A DNA stretch of 64,000 bases from Asticcacaulis sp. EMRT-3 (GTDB taxonomy: Bacteria > Pseudomonadota > Alphaproteobacteria > Caulobacterales > Caulobacteraceae): NCBI RefSeq assembly GCF_030027245.1, contig NZ_JASERT010000001.1, forward strand, positions 2,782,501 through 2,846,500. The letters run 5' to 3'. The notes under the pieces are model-generated. The model made no database searches and was not told the origin of the DNA. It saw only the letters and a list, made by a program, of their open reading frames with translations. A program made the translations under genes and the position numbers. Below are positions 26,146 to 34,562 of this stretch, in pieces. Within the stretch, counting starts at the first letter, position 1. Every line of letters starts with the position of its first letter.

Positions 26146-26417
26146 CGCTCACCCAGAAGCTGGCGTCTCGCTGCCATAGCCGCTTCCACGTCTTCGTGCG
26201 CAATGCCCTGACCCGCCGCCAGCGATCCCCTTGCGGCCTCGACCTTGTGCTGGACAAACGCTTCATAGTCGCGGGCTTCGCGCTGCTGCTTGATGAAGTC
26301 GCGCATCATGTCGCGGACGACCTGCGACGCCGAGCGATGCGCCGCTTCGGCCTCGGCCTTAAACGCCGTGTGCAGGTCGGATTCGAGTTTCATGGTGAAC
26401 AGGGCTTGCTTGGACAT
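26142..26417 (-). CDS. parD: Ribbon-helix-helix antitoxin
   Basis: 91 aa from the ATG at 26417. The N-terminal ALFTMKLESDLHTAFKAEAE and SASQVVRDMMRDFIKQQ form a ribbon-helix-helix DNA-binding unit; the C-terminal region (RGSLAAGQGIAHEDVEAAMA) is the toxin-binding tail. First gene of the pair; it probably represses its own promoter through the palindrome at 26430-26448. Confidence 0.82.
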   Translation of the reverse strand: MSKQALFTMKLESDLHTAFKAEAEAAHRSASQVVRDMMRDFIKQQREARDYEAFVQHKVEAARGSLAAGQGIAHEDVEAAMAARRQLLGER

Positions 26418-26429
26418 AAGGGCACTCCG

Positions 26430-26448
26430 GTATATAATACGTATATAC
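26430..26448. promoter_or_regulatory. Autoregulatory operator/promoter of the ParDE pair
   Basis: GTATATAATACGTATATAC is a near-perfect palindrome 12 bp upstream of the antitoxin start and includes a TATAAT-like element. Confidence 0.6.
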
Positions 26449-26488
26449 GGAATGGGGCGCTCAGGCAATCAAATCGCCACGAGACATT

Positions 26489-27100
26489 TCAAACTTGAGG
26501 AGATGTACCAAATGCGTCTGCCATTCTGGGGCGGTCATAGTCCAGAAGCCATGTGTCAAATTGCTGATACAGTTCAGAAATCGCTTCCTTAGTGATGGAA
26601 ATGATGTCCATTCCGCGATCATCATAGGCGTTCACCAGTATGCCGTTCTTTAAATCGACAAGTTTAGTTAGCACTGGCGCTTGAGGCATGACGCCGATCT
26701 CATGGGCAATCTGGTTCCAAAGGAGTATATCAGCTTGATCCCAGGTGAGGTTAACTGCACGATGGGGCCGGGTCGTGGCCTCATTATCGAATTTGTCTTC
26801 GGGCCAAATATAGTCGTTCCAAGCTAATAGATTGGGCTCAGTAGGCACGGCCATGTCCTCTATTTTTTCAAAAGCGGTCTCTTTCGTCCACCTGCTCACT
26901 TCTCTTTGCGAATCGGGATAGGCGGCAATTACCCCAACCAATTGCTCGGTTCGTAGAGCTGCGCGAGCTAGGGTGCGGGCTCGATCATAACTACTTTTGA
27001 ACATTGTCACGTAGGGGCCGCCTTGGTTCAACTCGAACCTTAGCCGATACGGCGATGCCCAAAAATCGTTTTGCCATTCAGATCCTAAATATATGGTCAT
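26489..27100 (-). CDS. DUF3885 domain-containing protein
   Basis: 203 aa. DUF3885 landmarks: LRFELNQGG, YDRARTLARAAL, ADILLWNQIAHEIGV, YDDRGMDIIS and the C-terminal FDTWLLDYDRPRMADAFG. Soluble, unknown function. Base composition is clearly lower in GC than its neighbours, suggesting recent acquisition together with the adjoining toxin-antitoxin module. Confidence 0.82.
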   Translation of the reverse strand: MTIYLGSEWQNDFWASPYRLRFELNQGGPYVTMFKSSYDRARTLARAALRTEQLVGVIAAYPDSQREVSRWTKETAFEKIEDMAVPTEPNLLAWNDYIWPEDKFDNEATTRPHRAVNLTWDQADILLWNQIAHEIGVMPQAPVLTKLVDLKNGILVNAYDDRGMDIISITKEAISELYQQFDTWLLDYDRPRMADAFGTSPQV

Positions 27101-27172
27101 TATTACCTATAGGCATCAACGTTCAAAGCCTGCAACCAAAGATCGGGTCAATGAATTTAGCAAAAAAGCGCT

Positions 27173-27343
27173 ATGCTACGGGCTTTTTTTGCGCAGATCG
27201 ACGCCGATATTTCCGTCTCACAACTGTTTGAGGATTTGCTTGGCTCGTCGGTGATGGCGCAATCGGAACGCAGGCTGGTGGCCAGTCGCAACAATGGCGC
27301 AAAAGGCGGTCGGCCCAAATCGGGTGAGCGCAAATCGGCATAA
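27173..27343 (+). CDS. Small hypothetical protein (56 aa)
   Basis: Starts MLRAFFAQIDADISVSQLFE and ends NNGAKGGRPKSGERKSA, a basic Gly/Arg/Lys tail like those of small DNA-associated proteins. Too short to classify; it may be a remnant of a longer gene. Confidence 0.4.
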   Translation: MLRAFFAQIDADISVSQLFEDLLGSSVMAQSERRLVASRNNGAKGGRPKSGERKSA

Positions 27344-27360
27344 CAAGGGGCTCGGCTGAC

Positions 27361-27424
27361 AGTATGCCCCTCCCACCGCTTCGCGGTCCCCCCTCCCCGT
27401 AAACGGGGCGGGAGAGGGGGGCTA
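27361..27424. repeat. GC-rich palindromic intergenic repeat
   Basis: CCCCTCCCACCGCTTCGCGG and CCCCTCCCCGT...ACGGGGCGGGAGAGGGG arms; same general class as the repeats at 29868, 37494, 43693, 46262 and 49504. Confidence 0.7.
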
Positions 27425-27484
27425 ACCTTGCGCAAAGAGGCTCAAAAAAAGGGGGCGCATGGGGGAAACCTGTTTCCCCCATGA

Positions 27485-28522
27485 TTACAGATAAAACTGC
27501 GTCATGGCCTGCAAGCTGACCGGCTTGATCTTCGGCGCCATGCCCGCCGCGCCGAACTGTTCGAAGCGGTCTTCGCAGACCTGTTGCATCAGGGCATAGG
27601 CCGGCTTGAAATAGGTGCGCGGGTCGAAGACCGACGGGCTCTCCACAAAGGTCTTGCGGATACCGGCGGTGATGGCCAGACGCAGATCGGTATCAATATT
27701 GATTTTGCGCACGCCCATCTTGATCGCCTTTTGCAATTCCTCGACCGGAACGCCCCAGGTTTGCGGGATTTCGCCGCCGTTTTCGTTGATAATGTCCTGC
27801 AAATCCTGCGGCACCGAGGACGAGCCGTGCATGACCAGGTGGGTATTGGGCAGGCGCTTGTGGATCTCGGCGATGACGTGCATGGCCAGCACTTCGCCAT
27901 CGGGTTTGCGCGTGAATTTGTAAGCGCCGTGCGAGGTGCCCATCGCAATGGCCAGGGCATCGACGTGGGTTTTGGCGACGAACTCAACCGCCTGTTCGGG
28001 GTCGGTCAGGAGCTGGTCGTGCGACAGAACGCCTTCGGCGCCGTGGCCGTCCTCCGCCTCGCCCATGCCGGTTTCGAGTGAGCCCAGCACGCCCAGCTCG
28101 CCTTCGACCGACACGCCGCAGGCATGGGCCATCTCGACCACCTTGCGCGTGACATCGACATTATAGTCGAAATCGGCGGGGGTCTTGGCGTCGGCCATCA
28201 ACGAACCATCCATCATCACCGAGGTGAAGCCGTGCTGGATGGCCGAGGCGCAGGTGCCCAAGGAATTGCCGTGATCCTGGTGCATACAGAGCGGAATTTC
28301 GGGGTAGATTTCGGCCAGGGCATTGATGATGCGTTTCAGCATCAGGTCATTGGCATAGGCGCGCGCGCCACGCGAGGCTTGCAGGATCACAGGCGACTGC
28401 GTTTTGCGCGCCGCCTCCATGATCGCGGTGCCCTGCTCCATATTGTTGATATTGAAGGCGGGCATACCGTAGCCGTTCTCGGCGGCGTGGTCGAGCAATT
28501 GTCGTAAGCTGATACGAGCCAT
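27485..28522 (-). CDS. fba: Class II fructose-bisphosphate aldolase
   Basis: 345 aa, the Calvin-cycle-like class II subtype. Zinc/substrate motifs: [50 protein letters not shown], and [15 protein letters not shown]. Reversible aldol cleavage of fructose 1,6-bisphosphate. Last gene of the same-strand gap-pgk-fba group; a 118-bp gap separates it from pgk. Confidence 0.95.
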   Translation of the reverse strand: MARISLRQLLDHAAENGYGMPAFNINNMEQGTAIMEAARKTQSPVILQASRGARAYANDLMLKRIINALAEIYPEIPLCMHQDHGNSLGTCASAIQHGFTSVMMDGSLMADAKTPADFDYNVDVTRKVVEMAHACGVSVEGELGVLGSLETGMGEAEDGHGAEGVLSHDQLLTDPEQAVEFVAKTHVDALAIAMGTSHGAYKFTRKPDGEVLAMHVIAEIHKRLPNTHLVMHGSSSVPQDLQDIINENGGEIPQTWGVPVEELQKAIKMGVRKINIDTDLRLAITAGIRKTFVESPSVFDPRTYFKPAYALMQQVCEDRFEQFGAAGMAPKIKPVSLQAMTQFYL

Positions 28523-28640
28523 CGTGTTCCTCTTTCATGGTGGCCCTGTGGCGGGGCCTCAAAATCGCCGGGCGGCGTGGTCTTTTGACCTGTTGTGCCG
28601 CCGCCCGTTGTAAAATTCAATTATGTTTCCGTAACCTGTT

Positions 28641-29837
28641 TCAGGCTTCGAGCGCGGCGACGCCCGGCAGCACCTTGCCTTCCATCCATTCGAGGAAGGC
28701 CCCGCCAGCGGTCGAAACAAAGGTCATGTCGGCCATGACGCCGGCATGGTTGAGCGCCGCCACGGTGTCGCCACCGCCCGCAACCGCTACCAGTTTACCG
28801 GCTTTGGTTTGTGACGCAGCAAATTTCGCTGCCGCCACGGTTGCTGCATCAAAGGGTGGCAATTCGAACACACCCAAGGGGCCGTTCCAGATCAGGGTTT
28901 TGGCACCGGCCATCACCTTGCACAGTTCATCGACCGTTTTCGGGCCTGCATCGAAGATCTTGTCGGCGTCCGAAAGCGCTGCGCCAATATCCTCGGTACG
29001 GTTGGCGGCGTGGGCCTTGAAATCCTGTGCCACCACGATGTCGAGCGGCAGCAGGATGCGGCAATCGGCTTGCGCCGCCGCGGCCATGATCTCAAGGGCG
29101 GTGGCTTTCAGGTCTTTTTCGCACAAGCTCCCGCCGACATCATAACCTTGCGCATAAAGGAAGGTATTGGCCATGCCGCCGCCAATCGACAGGTAATCGA
29201 GCTTGCTGACCAGGTTTTTCAGCAGGTCGAGCTTGGTCGAAACCTTCGAGCCGCCGACAATGCCAAGCGTCGGGCGTTCAGGATTGCCCAGCGCCTTATC
29301 GAGCGCCAGAAGTTCGCGCTTCATGCTTTCGCCCGCATAGGACGGCAGCAGATGGGCGACGCCTTCGGTGGAGGCGTGGGCGCGGTGGGCGGCGGAAAAG
29401 GCGTCATTGACGTAGAGATCGCCGAGCGCGGCCAGTTGCGCGGCAAAGTCAGGATCGTTCTTTTCTTCGCCGGCATGGAAGCGGACATTTTCGAGCAGGG
29501 CCACGCCGCCCGCAGGCAGCAGTTTCAGCACATCGGCGGCGTCGGGGCCAACGCAATCGGCGGCGAAGGCGACCGTGGTGCCGAGCAGGGCCGACAGGGC
29601 GGGCGCGACGAATTTCAGGCTCATCTCCGGCACGACCTTGCCTTTCGGGCGGTCGAAATGGGCCAGTAGGGCGATTTTCGCGCCCAGAGATTGCAGCTTT
29701 TTGATCGTCGGCAGGGCCACCTTCAGGCGGGTGTCGTCGGTGATGCGACCATCCTCGACCGGCACGTTGAAATCGACGCGCACCAAAGCGGTCTTGCCGT
29801 GGAGATCGGACAGGTCGTCGAGGGTTTTGAAGGTCAT
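28641..29837 (-). CDS. pgk: Phosphoglycerate kinase
   Basis: 398 aa from the ATG at 29837; upstream in-frame codons read through repeat sequence. Signatures: [52 protein letters not shown] and the nucleotide-binding GGGDTVAAL. It transfers phosphate from 1,3-bisphosphoglycerate to ADP. Between gap and pgk lies a terminator plus a palindromic repeat, so pgk probably has its own promoter. Confidence 0.96.
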   Translation of the reverse strand: MTFKTLDDLSDLHGKTALVRVDFNVPVEDGRITDDTRLKVALPTIKKLQSLGAKIALLAHFDRPKGKVVPEMSLKFVAPALSALLGTTVAFAADCVGPDAADVLKLLPAGGVALLENVRFHAGEEKNDPDFAAQLAALGDLYVNDAFSAAHRAHASTEGVAHLLPSYAGESMKRELLALDKALGNPERPTLGIVGGSKVSTKLDLLKNLVSKLDYLSIGGGMANTFLYAQGYDVGGSLCEKDLKATALEIMAAAAQADCRILLPLDIVVAQDFKAHAANRTEDIGAALSDADKIFDAGPKTVDELCKVMAGAKTLIWNGPLGVFELPPFDAATVAAAKFAASQTKAGKLVAVAGGGDTVAALNHAGVMADMTFVSTAGGAFLEWMEGKVLPGVAALEA

Positions 29838-29867
29838 GGAAGGCTCCGGCGAAGGAAAAGGACAGTC

Positions 29868-29943
29868 AGAAACCCCACCACCATTCGCTACGCTCATGGT
29901 CCCCCTCCCCAAACGCTTCGCGTTCAGGGAGGTATAGGGGGCT
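29868..29943. repeat. Palindromic intergenic repeat
   Basis: AACCCCACCACCATTCGCTA...CCCTCCCC...GGGAGGTATAGGGGG. Closely related to the unit at 49504-49590, which also begins AAACCCCACCACCAT. Confidence 0.8.
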
Positions 29944-29950
29944 TTATGAA

Positions 29951-29980
29951 AAACCCCGCCAGGCATACCCGGCGGGGTCT
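29951..29980 (-). terminator. Terminator of gap
   Basis: Minus-strand stem ACCCCGCCGGG / CCTGGCGGGGT followed by T5, starting 9 bp beyond the gap stop codon. Confidence 0.88.
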
Positions 29981-29985
29981 GTTTA

Positions 29986-31008
29986 TCAGAGGAATTTGCC
30001 AAACGCGACGGCGGTGTCGGCCATGCGGGTCGAGAAGCCCCACTCATTGTCGTACCATGACAGGATGCGCACCAGACGGCTGCCGATGACCTGGGTTTGC
30101 GGCAGGGCGAAGGTCGAGGACGCCGGTTCATGGTTGAAATCGCGCGATACCAAAGGCTCGTCCGTATAGGCCAGCACGCCCTTCATGGCGCCATCGGCGG
30201 CGGCCTTGATGGCGGCGTTGATCTCGTCCTTGGTCACGTCGCGGCCCGCATTGAAGACCAGATCGACGCAGGAGACGTTCGGCGTCGGCACGCGCACCGA
30301 CGAGCCATCGAACTTGCCCTTCAGCTCCGGGATGACCAGACCGATGGCCTTGGCCGCACCGGTCGAGGTCGGGATGATGGAAAGGGCGGCGGCGCGGGCG
30401 CGATACAGATCCTTGTGCATCTGGTCGAGCGAGGGCTGGTCATTGGTATAGGAGTGGATCGTCGTCATATAGCCCGACTCGATGCCGCACAGATCGTTCA
30501 GCACCTTGGCGACAGGGGCCAGACAGTTGGTGGTGCACGAGGCGTTGGAGATGACCATATCCTGCGCGGTCAGGCTGTCGGTATTGACGCCGTACACGAT
30601 GGTCTTGTCGGCGCCGTCCGAAGGGGCAGAGACGAGGACGCGCTTGGCGCCCGCTTCGAGATGGGCGGCGGCCTTGTCGCGCGCCGTGAAGATGCCCGTG
30701 CATTCAAAGGCGATGTCCACGTTCAGCGCCTTGTGCGGCAGCTCGGCAGGATTGCGGATCGCCGTCACCTTGATCGGCGCATAGGTCTTGCCATTGGCCT
30801 CGATGATCAGGCTGTCGCCGTCCACCGTCACCTTGGCGGGGAAGCGGCCGTGGATCGAATCGTAGCGCAGCAGGTGTGCATTGGTTTCCACCGGGCCCAG
30901 ATCGTTGATCGCAACCACTTCGATGTCGGTACGGTTGTATTCGATGATCGAACGCAGGATGTTACGACCGATACGGCCAAAGCCGTTGATGGCGACACGT
31001 AAAGCCAT
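29986..31008 (-). CDS. gap: Glyceraldehyde-3-phosphate dehydrogenase, type I
   Basis: 340 aa from the ATG at 31008 (AAGGA nine bases upstream; another ATG three codons earlier sits too close). The Rossmann start [17 protein letters not shown], catalytic [13 protein letters not shown], and [18 protein letters not shown]-dependent oxidation of glyceraldehyde 3-phosphate. Transcribed towards pgk and fba. Confidence 0.96.
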   Translation of the reverse strand: MALRVAINGFGRIGRNILRSIIEYNRTDIEVVAINDLGPVETNAHLLRYDSIHGRFPAKVTVDGDSLIIEANGKTYAPIKVTAIRNPAELPHKALNVDIAFECTGIFTARDKAAAHLEAGAKRVLVSAPSDGADKTIVYGVNTDSLTAQDMVISNASCTTNCLAPVAKVLNDLCGIESGYMTTIHSYTNDQPSLDQMHKDLYRARAAALSIIPTSTGAAKAIGLVIPELKGKFDGSSVRVPTPNVSCVDLVFNAGRDVTKDEINAAIKAAADGAMKGVLAYTDEPLVSRDFNHEPASSTFALPQTQVIGSRLVRILSWYDNEWGFSTRMADTAVAFGKFL

Positions 31009-31166
31009 GATGGACATTCCTTTTTATAAGACGCAAAGCTCAAGGACAGGCGCGCGTGGTTCTTCAAACCGAAGGCCCGTCAAGTCAAGCCCTATTTCGC
31101 GCTGCACTCCATATGATAACGCTATCATCGCAATTCCAGAGCGGGGCCTTATTTCGATGCGCTTAT

Positions 31167-32699
31167 CTACCCCTCGCGCCACAGCGGCAGGGTAAGGCGC
31201 GCCTCCAGTCCGGCGATCTCAGAACCGGCATAGCGGTTGTGCAGGGTGAGCGCCCCGCCCTGCGCCTCGGCCAGGGCGCGGGCCACGCTGAGGCCCAGAC
31301 CCGTGCCGCCCGTATCGCGGTTGCGCGAGGCTTCCAGCCGGTAAAACGGCTCGAACACGGCCTCCAGCGTCTCCGGCGGCAGGCCGGGGCCCTCATCGAG
31401 GATGTGCAGTTCGGCCATGTTGCCGCGCGTCGAAAGCGCGATGCGGCAACCGCCGGCATAACGCCCGGCATTCTCGATCAGATTGGTGAGGATGCGGCTA
31501 AGCGCAATCTGGTCGCCGCGCACCGTGACATGCGCCTCGATCAGCGGCGTTTCGATCTCGCAGATCGCGCTTAAGTCTTCGGCCAGGCTTTCGACAAGTG
31601 AAGACAAATCGAGCGGACGTAAGCTTTCGCCCAGCTTGTGGGCGCTGGTGAAACTCATGGCCGAGCGGATCAGGCCGTCCATATGGGCAATGTCCTGAGA
31701 CAGCTTATCACGAATGGGCGTCGGCAGATCCTCGATCCGCAGACGCATCCGCGCCAGCGGCGTTTTCAGGTCATGGGCGATGGCCCCCATCAGCATGGTG
31801 CGGCTTTCCACCTGCTTACGGATGCGCATTTGCATGGCGTTGAGCACGAGCGCGGCCTGGCGCACTTCGCGCGGCCCCACGGCCAGAACGGGCGGCGCGT
31901 CGTCCTCGACGCTGAGCTTGGCGGCGGCTTCCGAAAAGGCGATGATCGGCCGCGACAGGCGCTGCGACAACAGATAGGCCAGCGGCAGGATGATCAGCGC
32001 CCCCAGGCCGAAACCGAACAGCAGGCGTTCCTGCCACGGCTCGATCAGGGTCTTCGGCTCGGTGATGACGCGGTAACGGCCATTGGGCAGTTTCCAGGCG
32101 GCACTGAAGGCCGGAAAGATGATATTGGCGCGCGTATCGGCGGTTATGCTCGGCCCGCCGAAATCATGCGGACGCAGACCGAAAGGCGGCAAAGGGTGAT
32201 GGCCGGGGCCGTTTTGCACGGGCGGCACAGCTTGATTCAGCGGGCCTTGTTGCGGCGGGCCCTGATCCGGGCCAAACAGGCGGTCGGCAGAGCGGTGATG
32301 CTCGAAATCGCGGCGGGGCGTGAAATGCACCCAGATCGTATCGACCGGCACGGCCAGTTCCTCGGCGAGGCGCGCGCTGACAAGGGCCTGAAACGCCCAA
32401 ATGCCGGTTTGATGGCCGGGATCGCGCACCACATAGTCGGGCGGAACGTCGCGGGTTTCGGCGCGCAACAGATGGCCGTTATGCAGGCGCGCCTGACCGG
32501 TTTTCAGGGCGGCGGCGGCCTCGGCCAGCGTATAGCCCGAAGGCGGCGGGGCCGGAGCCTTCAGCACCAGCAGGGTATTGATGATCAGGGCCAGGGCCAG
32601 CACGATCAGCGACAGGCCCAGCACCTGCCAGAAGATGGGCAGGGCGTTCAGGGTGTCGCGCCGAACCGGAGCGGGGGACGCAGGCGTGGTTTCGGGCAT
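31167..32699 (-). CDS. EnvZ-like sensor histidine kinase
   Basis: 510 aa. Two membrane helices (about residues 20-45 and 224-246) enclose a roughly 175-residue periplasmic domain with a His/Pro/Gln-rich patch (FEHHRSADRLFGPDQGPPQQ). Then HAMP, HisKA with MLMGAIAHDLKTPLARMRLR (His309), and the ATPase domain with LIENAGRYA, DEGPGLPPE and GGTGLGLSVARAL. It starts 8 bp after the stop of the response regulator. The His-rich sensor and the divergent Ca-binding protein gene hint at metal sensing (inference). Confidence 0.93.
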   Translation of the reverse strand: MPETTPASPAPVRRDTLNALPIFWQVLGLSLIVLALALIINTLLVLKAPAPPPSGYTLAEAAAALKTGQARLHNGHLLRAETRDVPPDYVVRDPGHQTGIWAFQALVSARLAEELAVPVDTIWVHFTPRRDFEHHRSADRLFGPDQGPPQQGPLNQAVPPVQNGPGHHPLPPFGLRPHDFGGPSITADTRANIIFPAFSAAWKLPNGRYRVITEPKTLIEPWQERLLFGFGLGALIILPLAYLLSQRLSRPIIAFSEAAAKLSVEDDAPPVLAVGPREVRQAALVLNAMQMRIRKQVESRTMLMGAIAHDLKTPLARMRLRIEDLPTPIRDKLSQDIAHMDGLIRSAMSFTSAHKLGESLRPLDLSSLVESLAEDLSAICEIETPLIEAHVTVRGDQIALSRILTNLIENAGRYAGGCRIALSTRGNMAELHILDEGPGLPPETLEAVFEPFYRLEASRNRDTGGTGLGLSVARALAEAQGGALTLHNRYAGSEIAGLEARLTLPLWREG

Positions 32700-32707
32700 G
32701 TGCGGCG

Positions 32708-33436
32708 CTATTTCAGCGGCTTGAACATATAGCCGATGCCGCGGATCGTGCGGATAATGTCCTCGGCATGGTCGTCGCTCAGCTTGCGGCGCAGGCGCGA
32801 AATCTGCACATCGATGGCGCGGTCGAACGATTCGGCATTGGGGCCATGCAGGTAATCGAGGATCTGGTCGCGTGACAGGGCGCGGCCGGGGCGATCCAGA
32901 AAGACGCGCAGCAGCTCGAATTCGGCATTGGACAGGGCCACCTGCATCCCGTCGGGCCGGATCAGGGTGCGCTTGATATTGTCGAGCTGCCAGCCGAAGA
33001 AATGGCTGAGCGGCGATGTGCCGTCCTGACCGGCGTGCGCTTCGCGGCGGCGCAGCACGGCGCGGATGCGGGCCAGCAGTTCGCGCGGATGAAACGGCTT
33101 GGCCATATAGTCGTCGGCCCCCAGTTCGAGCCCGACAATGCGGTCAATCTCCTCACCGCGCGCCGACAGCATGATGACCGGCGGGCCGCCGCCTTCATTG
33201 AGGCGCTTGCACACCGACAGGCCATCCTCGCCCGGCATCATATAGTCGAGCACTACCAGTTCGATGTCGCCACGCGCCAGGATCTTGTCCATGTCGCGCG
33301 CCTGAGCGGCGGTGTGGACGGCATAGCCGTTGTTCGACAGGAACTGGCTGATCAGTTCGCGCAGGTCGGGGTCGTCATCGACGATCAGGACGCGCGGCGG
33401 ACTGGCTGGGGCGGGCGTGGGGCTGGACATGAGCAT
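32708..33436 (-). CDS. OmpR-family response regulator
   Basis: 242 aa (alternative start two codons in, 33430). Receiver domain VLIVDDDPDLRELISQFLS with phospho-acceptor in LVVLDYMMPGEDG and the Lys switch in DYMAKPFHPRELLARIR. The C-terminal winged-helix DNA-binding domain has NAEFELLRVFLDRPGRALSR and DVQISRLRRKLSDD. First gene of the two-component operon; it probably controls the divergent EF-hand gene from the 197-bp shared region. Confidence 0.93.
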   Translation of the reverse strand: MLMSSPTPAPASPPRVLIVDDDPDLRELISQFLSNNGYAVHTAAQARDMDKILARGDIELVVLDYMMPGEDGLSVCKRLNEGGGPPVIMLSARGEEIDRIVGLELGADDYMAKPFHPRELLARIRAVLRRREAHAGQDGTSPLSHFFGWQLDNIKRTLIRPDGMQVALSNAEFELLRVFLDRPGRALSRDQILDYLHGPNAESFDRAIDVQISRLRRKLSDDHAEDIIRTIRGIGYMFKPLK

Positions 33437-33633
33437 GAAAGGTTCCAAGAAGGCGCAAAAGGACGCGGGCAAGGTGGCGAAACCTTACGGCCTTCTGATT
33501 GCCGGTTTGTAACATGAAAACGCAATCGCGCCCAAATGCGCTGTTTTCTGACATTGCCGGGCAACAGGCGGGCGGCAGGATGGGGGTTCCCGGCGGCGGC
33601 GGACGCCTGCAACCCCAGATGAGGAAAAACATC

Positions 33634-34275
33634 ATGTTGAAACCTAGCCTCGCCCTTGGCAGCCTGCTGGGCAGCGCAGCGGTTCTGCTGGCCGCGCCCG
33701 CCCTGGCGCAAGACGCCGCACCCCCGCCTCCGCCTGCCGATGGCTGTCATATGCATCGTCCCAGTTTCGCCGAACTTGACACCAATCACGATGGCAAGCT
33801 CGACAAGGCCGAACTGGCCGCGCCGATGCAGAAGATGGCCGATAAGATGGCCGACAAGATGGCCGGGCGGATGTTCGACCGGCTCGACACCAATCACGAC
33901 GGCAGTATCAGCGAGGCCGAATTCAATGCCGCCCGCCCGCCGCATGGGCCCAAAGGCAGGATGGGCGGCTGGCAGCACGGCTGGCGTCACCACGGCATGA
34001 AACATCAGGGTGGATGGCGGCGTGATCATGATGGCCCGCTGCCGATGGCCACGGGACATATGGGCCACGGTATGGGGCCGATGGCTTTGAAGGCACTCGA
34101 TACGAATGGCGATGGCAAGATCAGCTTTGCCGAGTTTTCCGCTCGCATGAAGGCGCGCTTCGACAAGCTCGACACCAATCATGATGGCGTGCTGGAGGCC
34201 AGCGAATGGCCGCAACCGCCCGCGGATGCACCCGCTGGCCCGCCGGAAAACGGCGCTGCGCCTGCGCAAAAATAA
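33634..34275 (+). CDS. Secreted EF-hand protein with His/Met-rich linker
   Basis: 213 aa; the start at 33634 is supported by GAGG nine bases upstream. A signal peptide ends ALAQ. Four calcium-binding loops are visible: DTNHDGKLDKAE, DTNHDGSISEAE, DTNGDGKISFAE, DTNHDGVLEASE, arranged as two pairs. Between the pairs is a His/Met/Gly-rich linker (HGWRHHGMKHQGGWRRD, GHMGHGMGPM) that could bind transition metals. Periplasmic. Divergent from the two-component system. Confidence 0.88.
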   Translation: MLKPSLALGSLLGSAAVLLAAPALAQDAAPPPPPADGCHMHRPSFAELDTNHDGKLDKAELAAPMQKMADKMADKMAGRMFDRLDTNHDGSISEAEFNAARPPHGPKGRMGGWQHGWRHHGMKHQGGWRRDHDGPLPMATGHMGHGMGPMALKALDTNGDGKISFAEFSARMKARFDKLDTNHDGVLEASEWPQPPADAPAGPPENGAAPAQK

Positions 34276-34325
34276 TCTGAAAAGAGGCGACGGATCGGGT
34301 CGGTAGCGGCGTTTGAAATCCCGAA

Positions 34326-34400
34326 CGTTCTGCACGACGGCTAAGCCGTCCAGAACGGCCTGGTCTGTTGCCGACCGGTATCTCCCCGGAGCCGGTTGTA
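34326..34400 (+). ncRNA. Possible structured 3' UTR or small RNA
   Basis: Between the EF-hand stop and the terminator: nested hairpin CGTTCTG...CAGAACG (34326-34357) with inner GACGGC-TAA-GCCGTC, then a second CCGG-based hairpin (34371-34398), then the terminator at 34409. Three consecutive stems ending in a T-run resemble a small RNA or a 3'-UTR-derived RNA. No known family was recognised. Confidence 0.35.
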
Positions 34401-34408
34401 AGCAGATG

Positions 34409-34444
34409 AACCGTGACAGCCGCCGCTGTCACGGTTCTTTTTTG
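34409..34444 (+). terminator. Terminator downstream of the EF-hand gene
   Basis: AACCGTGACAGC / GCTGTCACGGTT stem followed by CTTTTTT. Confidence 0.92.
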
Positions 34445-34446
34445 TT

Positions 34447-34562
34447 TAGAGCAACGAGCGTTTAATTTGACTTACAAATTGAATGCGAGATGCGGAAAAA
34501 TGTAAAATGTAGAGTGGGTTGCATTCCTTTGACCGATTCAATCAGAATGCAGACCACTCTAG
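34447..34562 (+). repeat. 116-bp dispersed palindromic repeat, copy B
   Basis: Full-length copy, TAGAGCAACGAG...GACCACTCTAGA. Its right end supplies the tkt stop codon (CTA at 34559-34561, TAG on the minus strand). The right stem has GTGGG/CCACT in place of GCGGG/CCGCT: compensatory changes that keep the hairpin. Confidence 0.93.

Noticed and set aside
27157..27482. Minus-strand frames encoding Pro/Arg/Gly-rich products
   Set aside because: They are translations of the GC-rich palindromic repeat, a common false call in such genomes.
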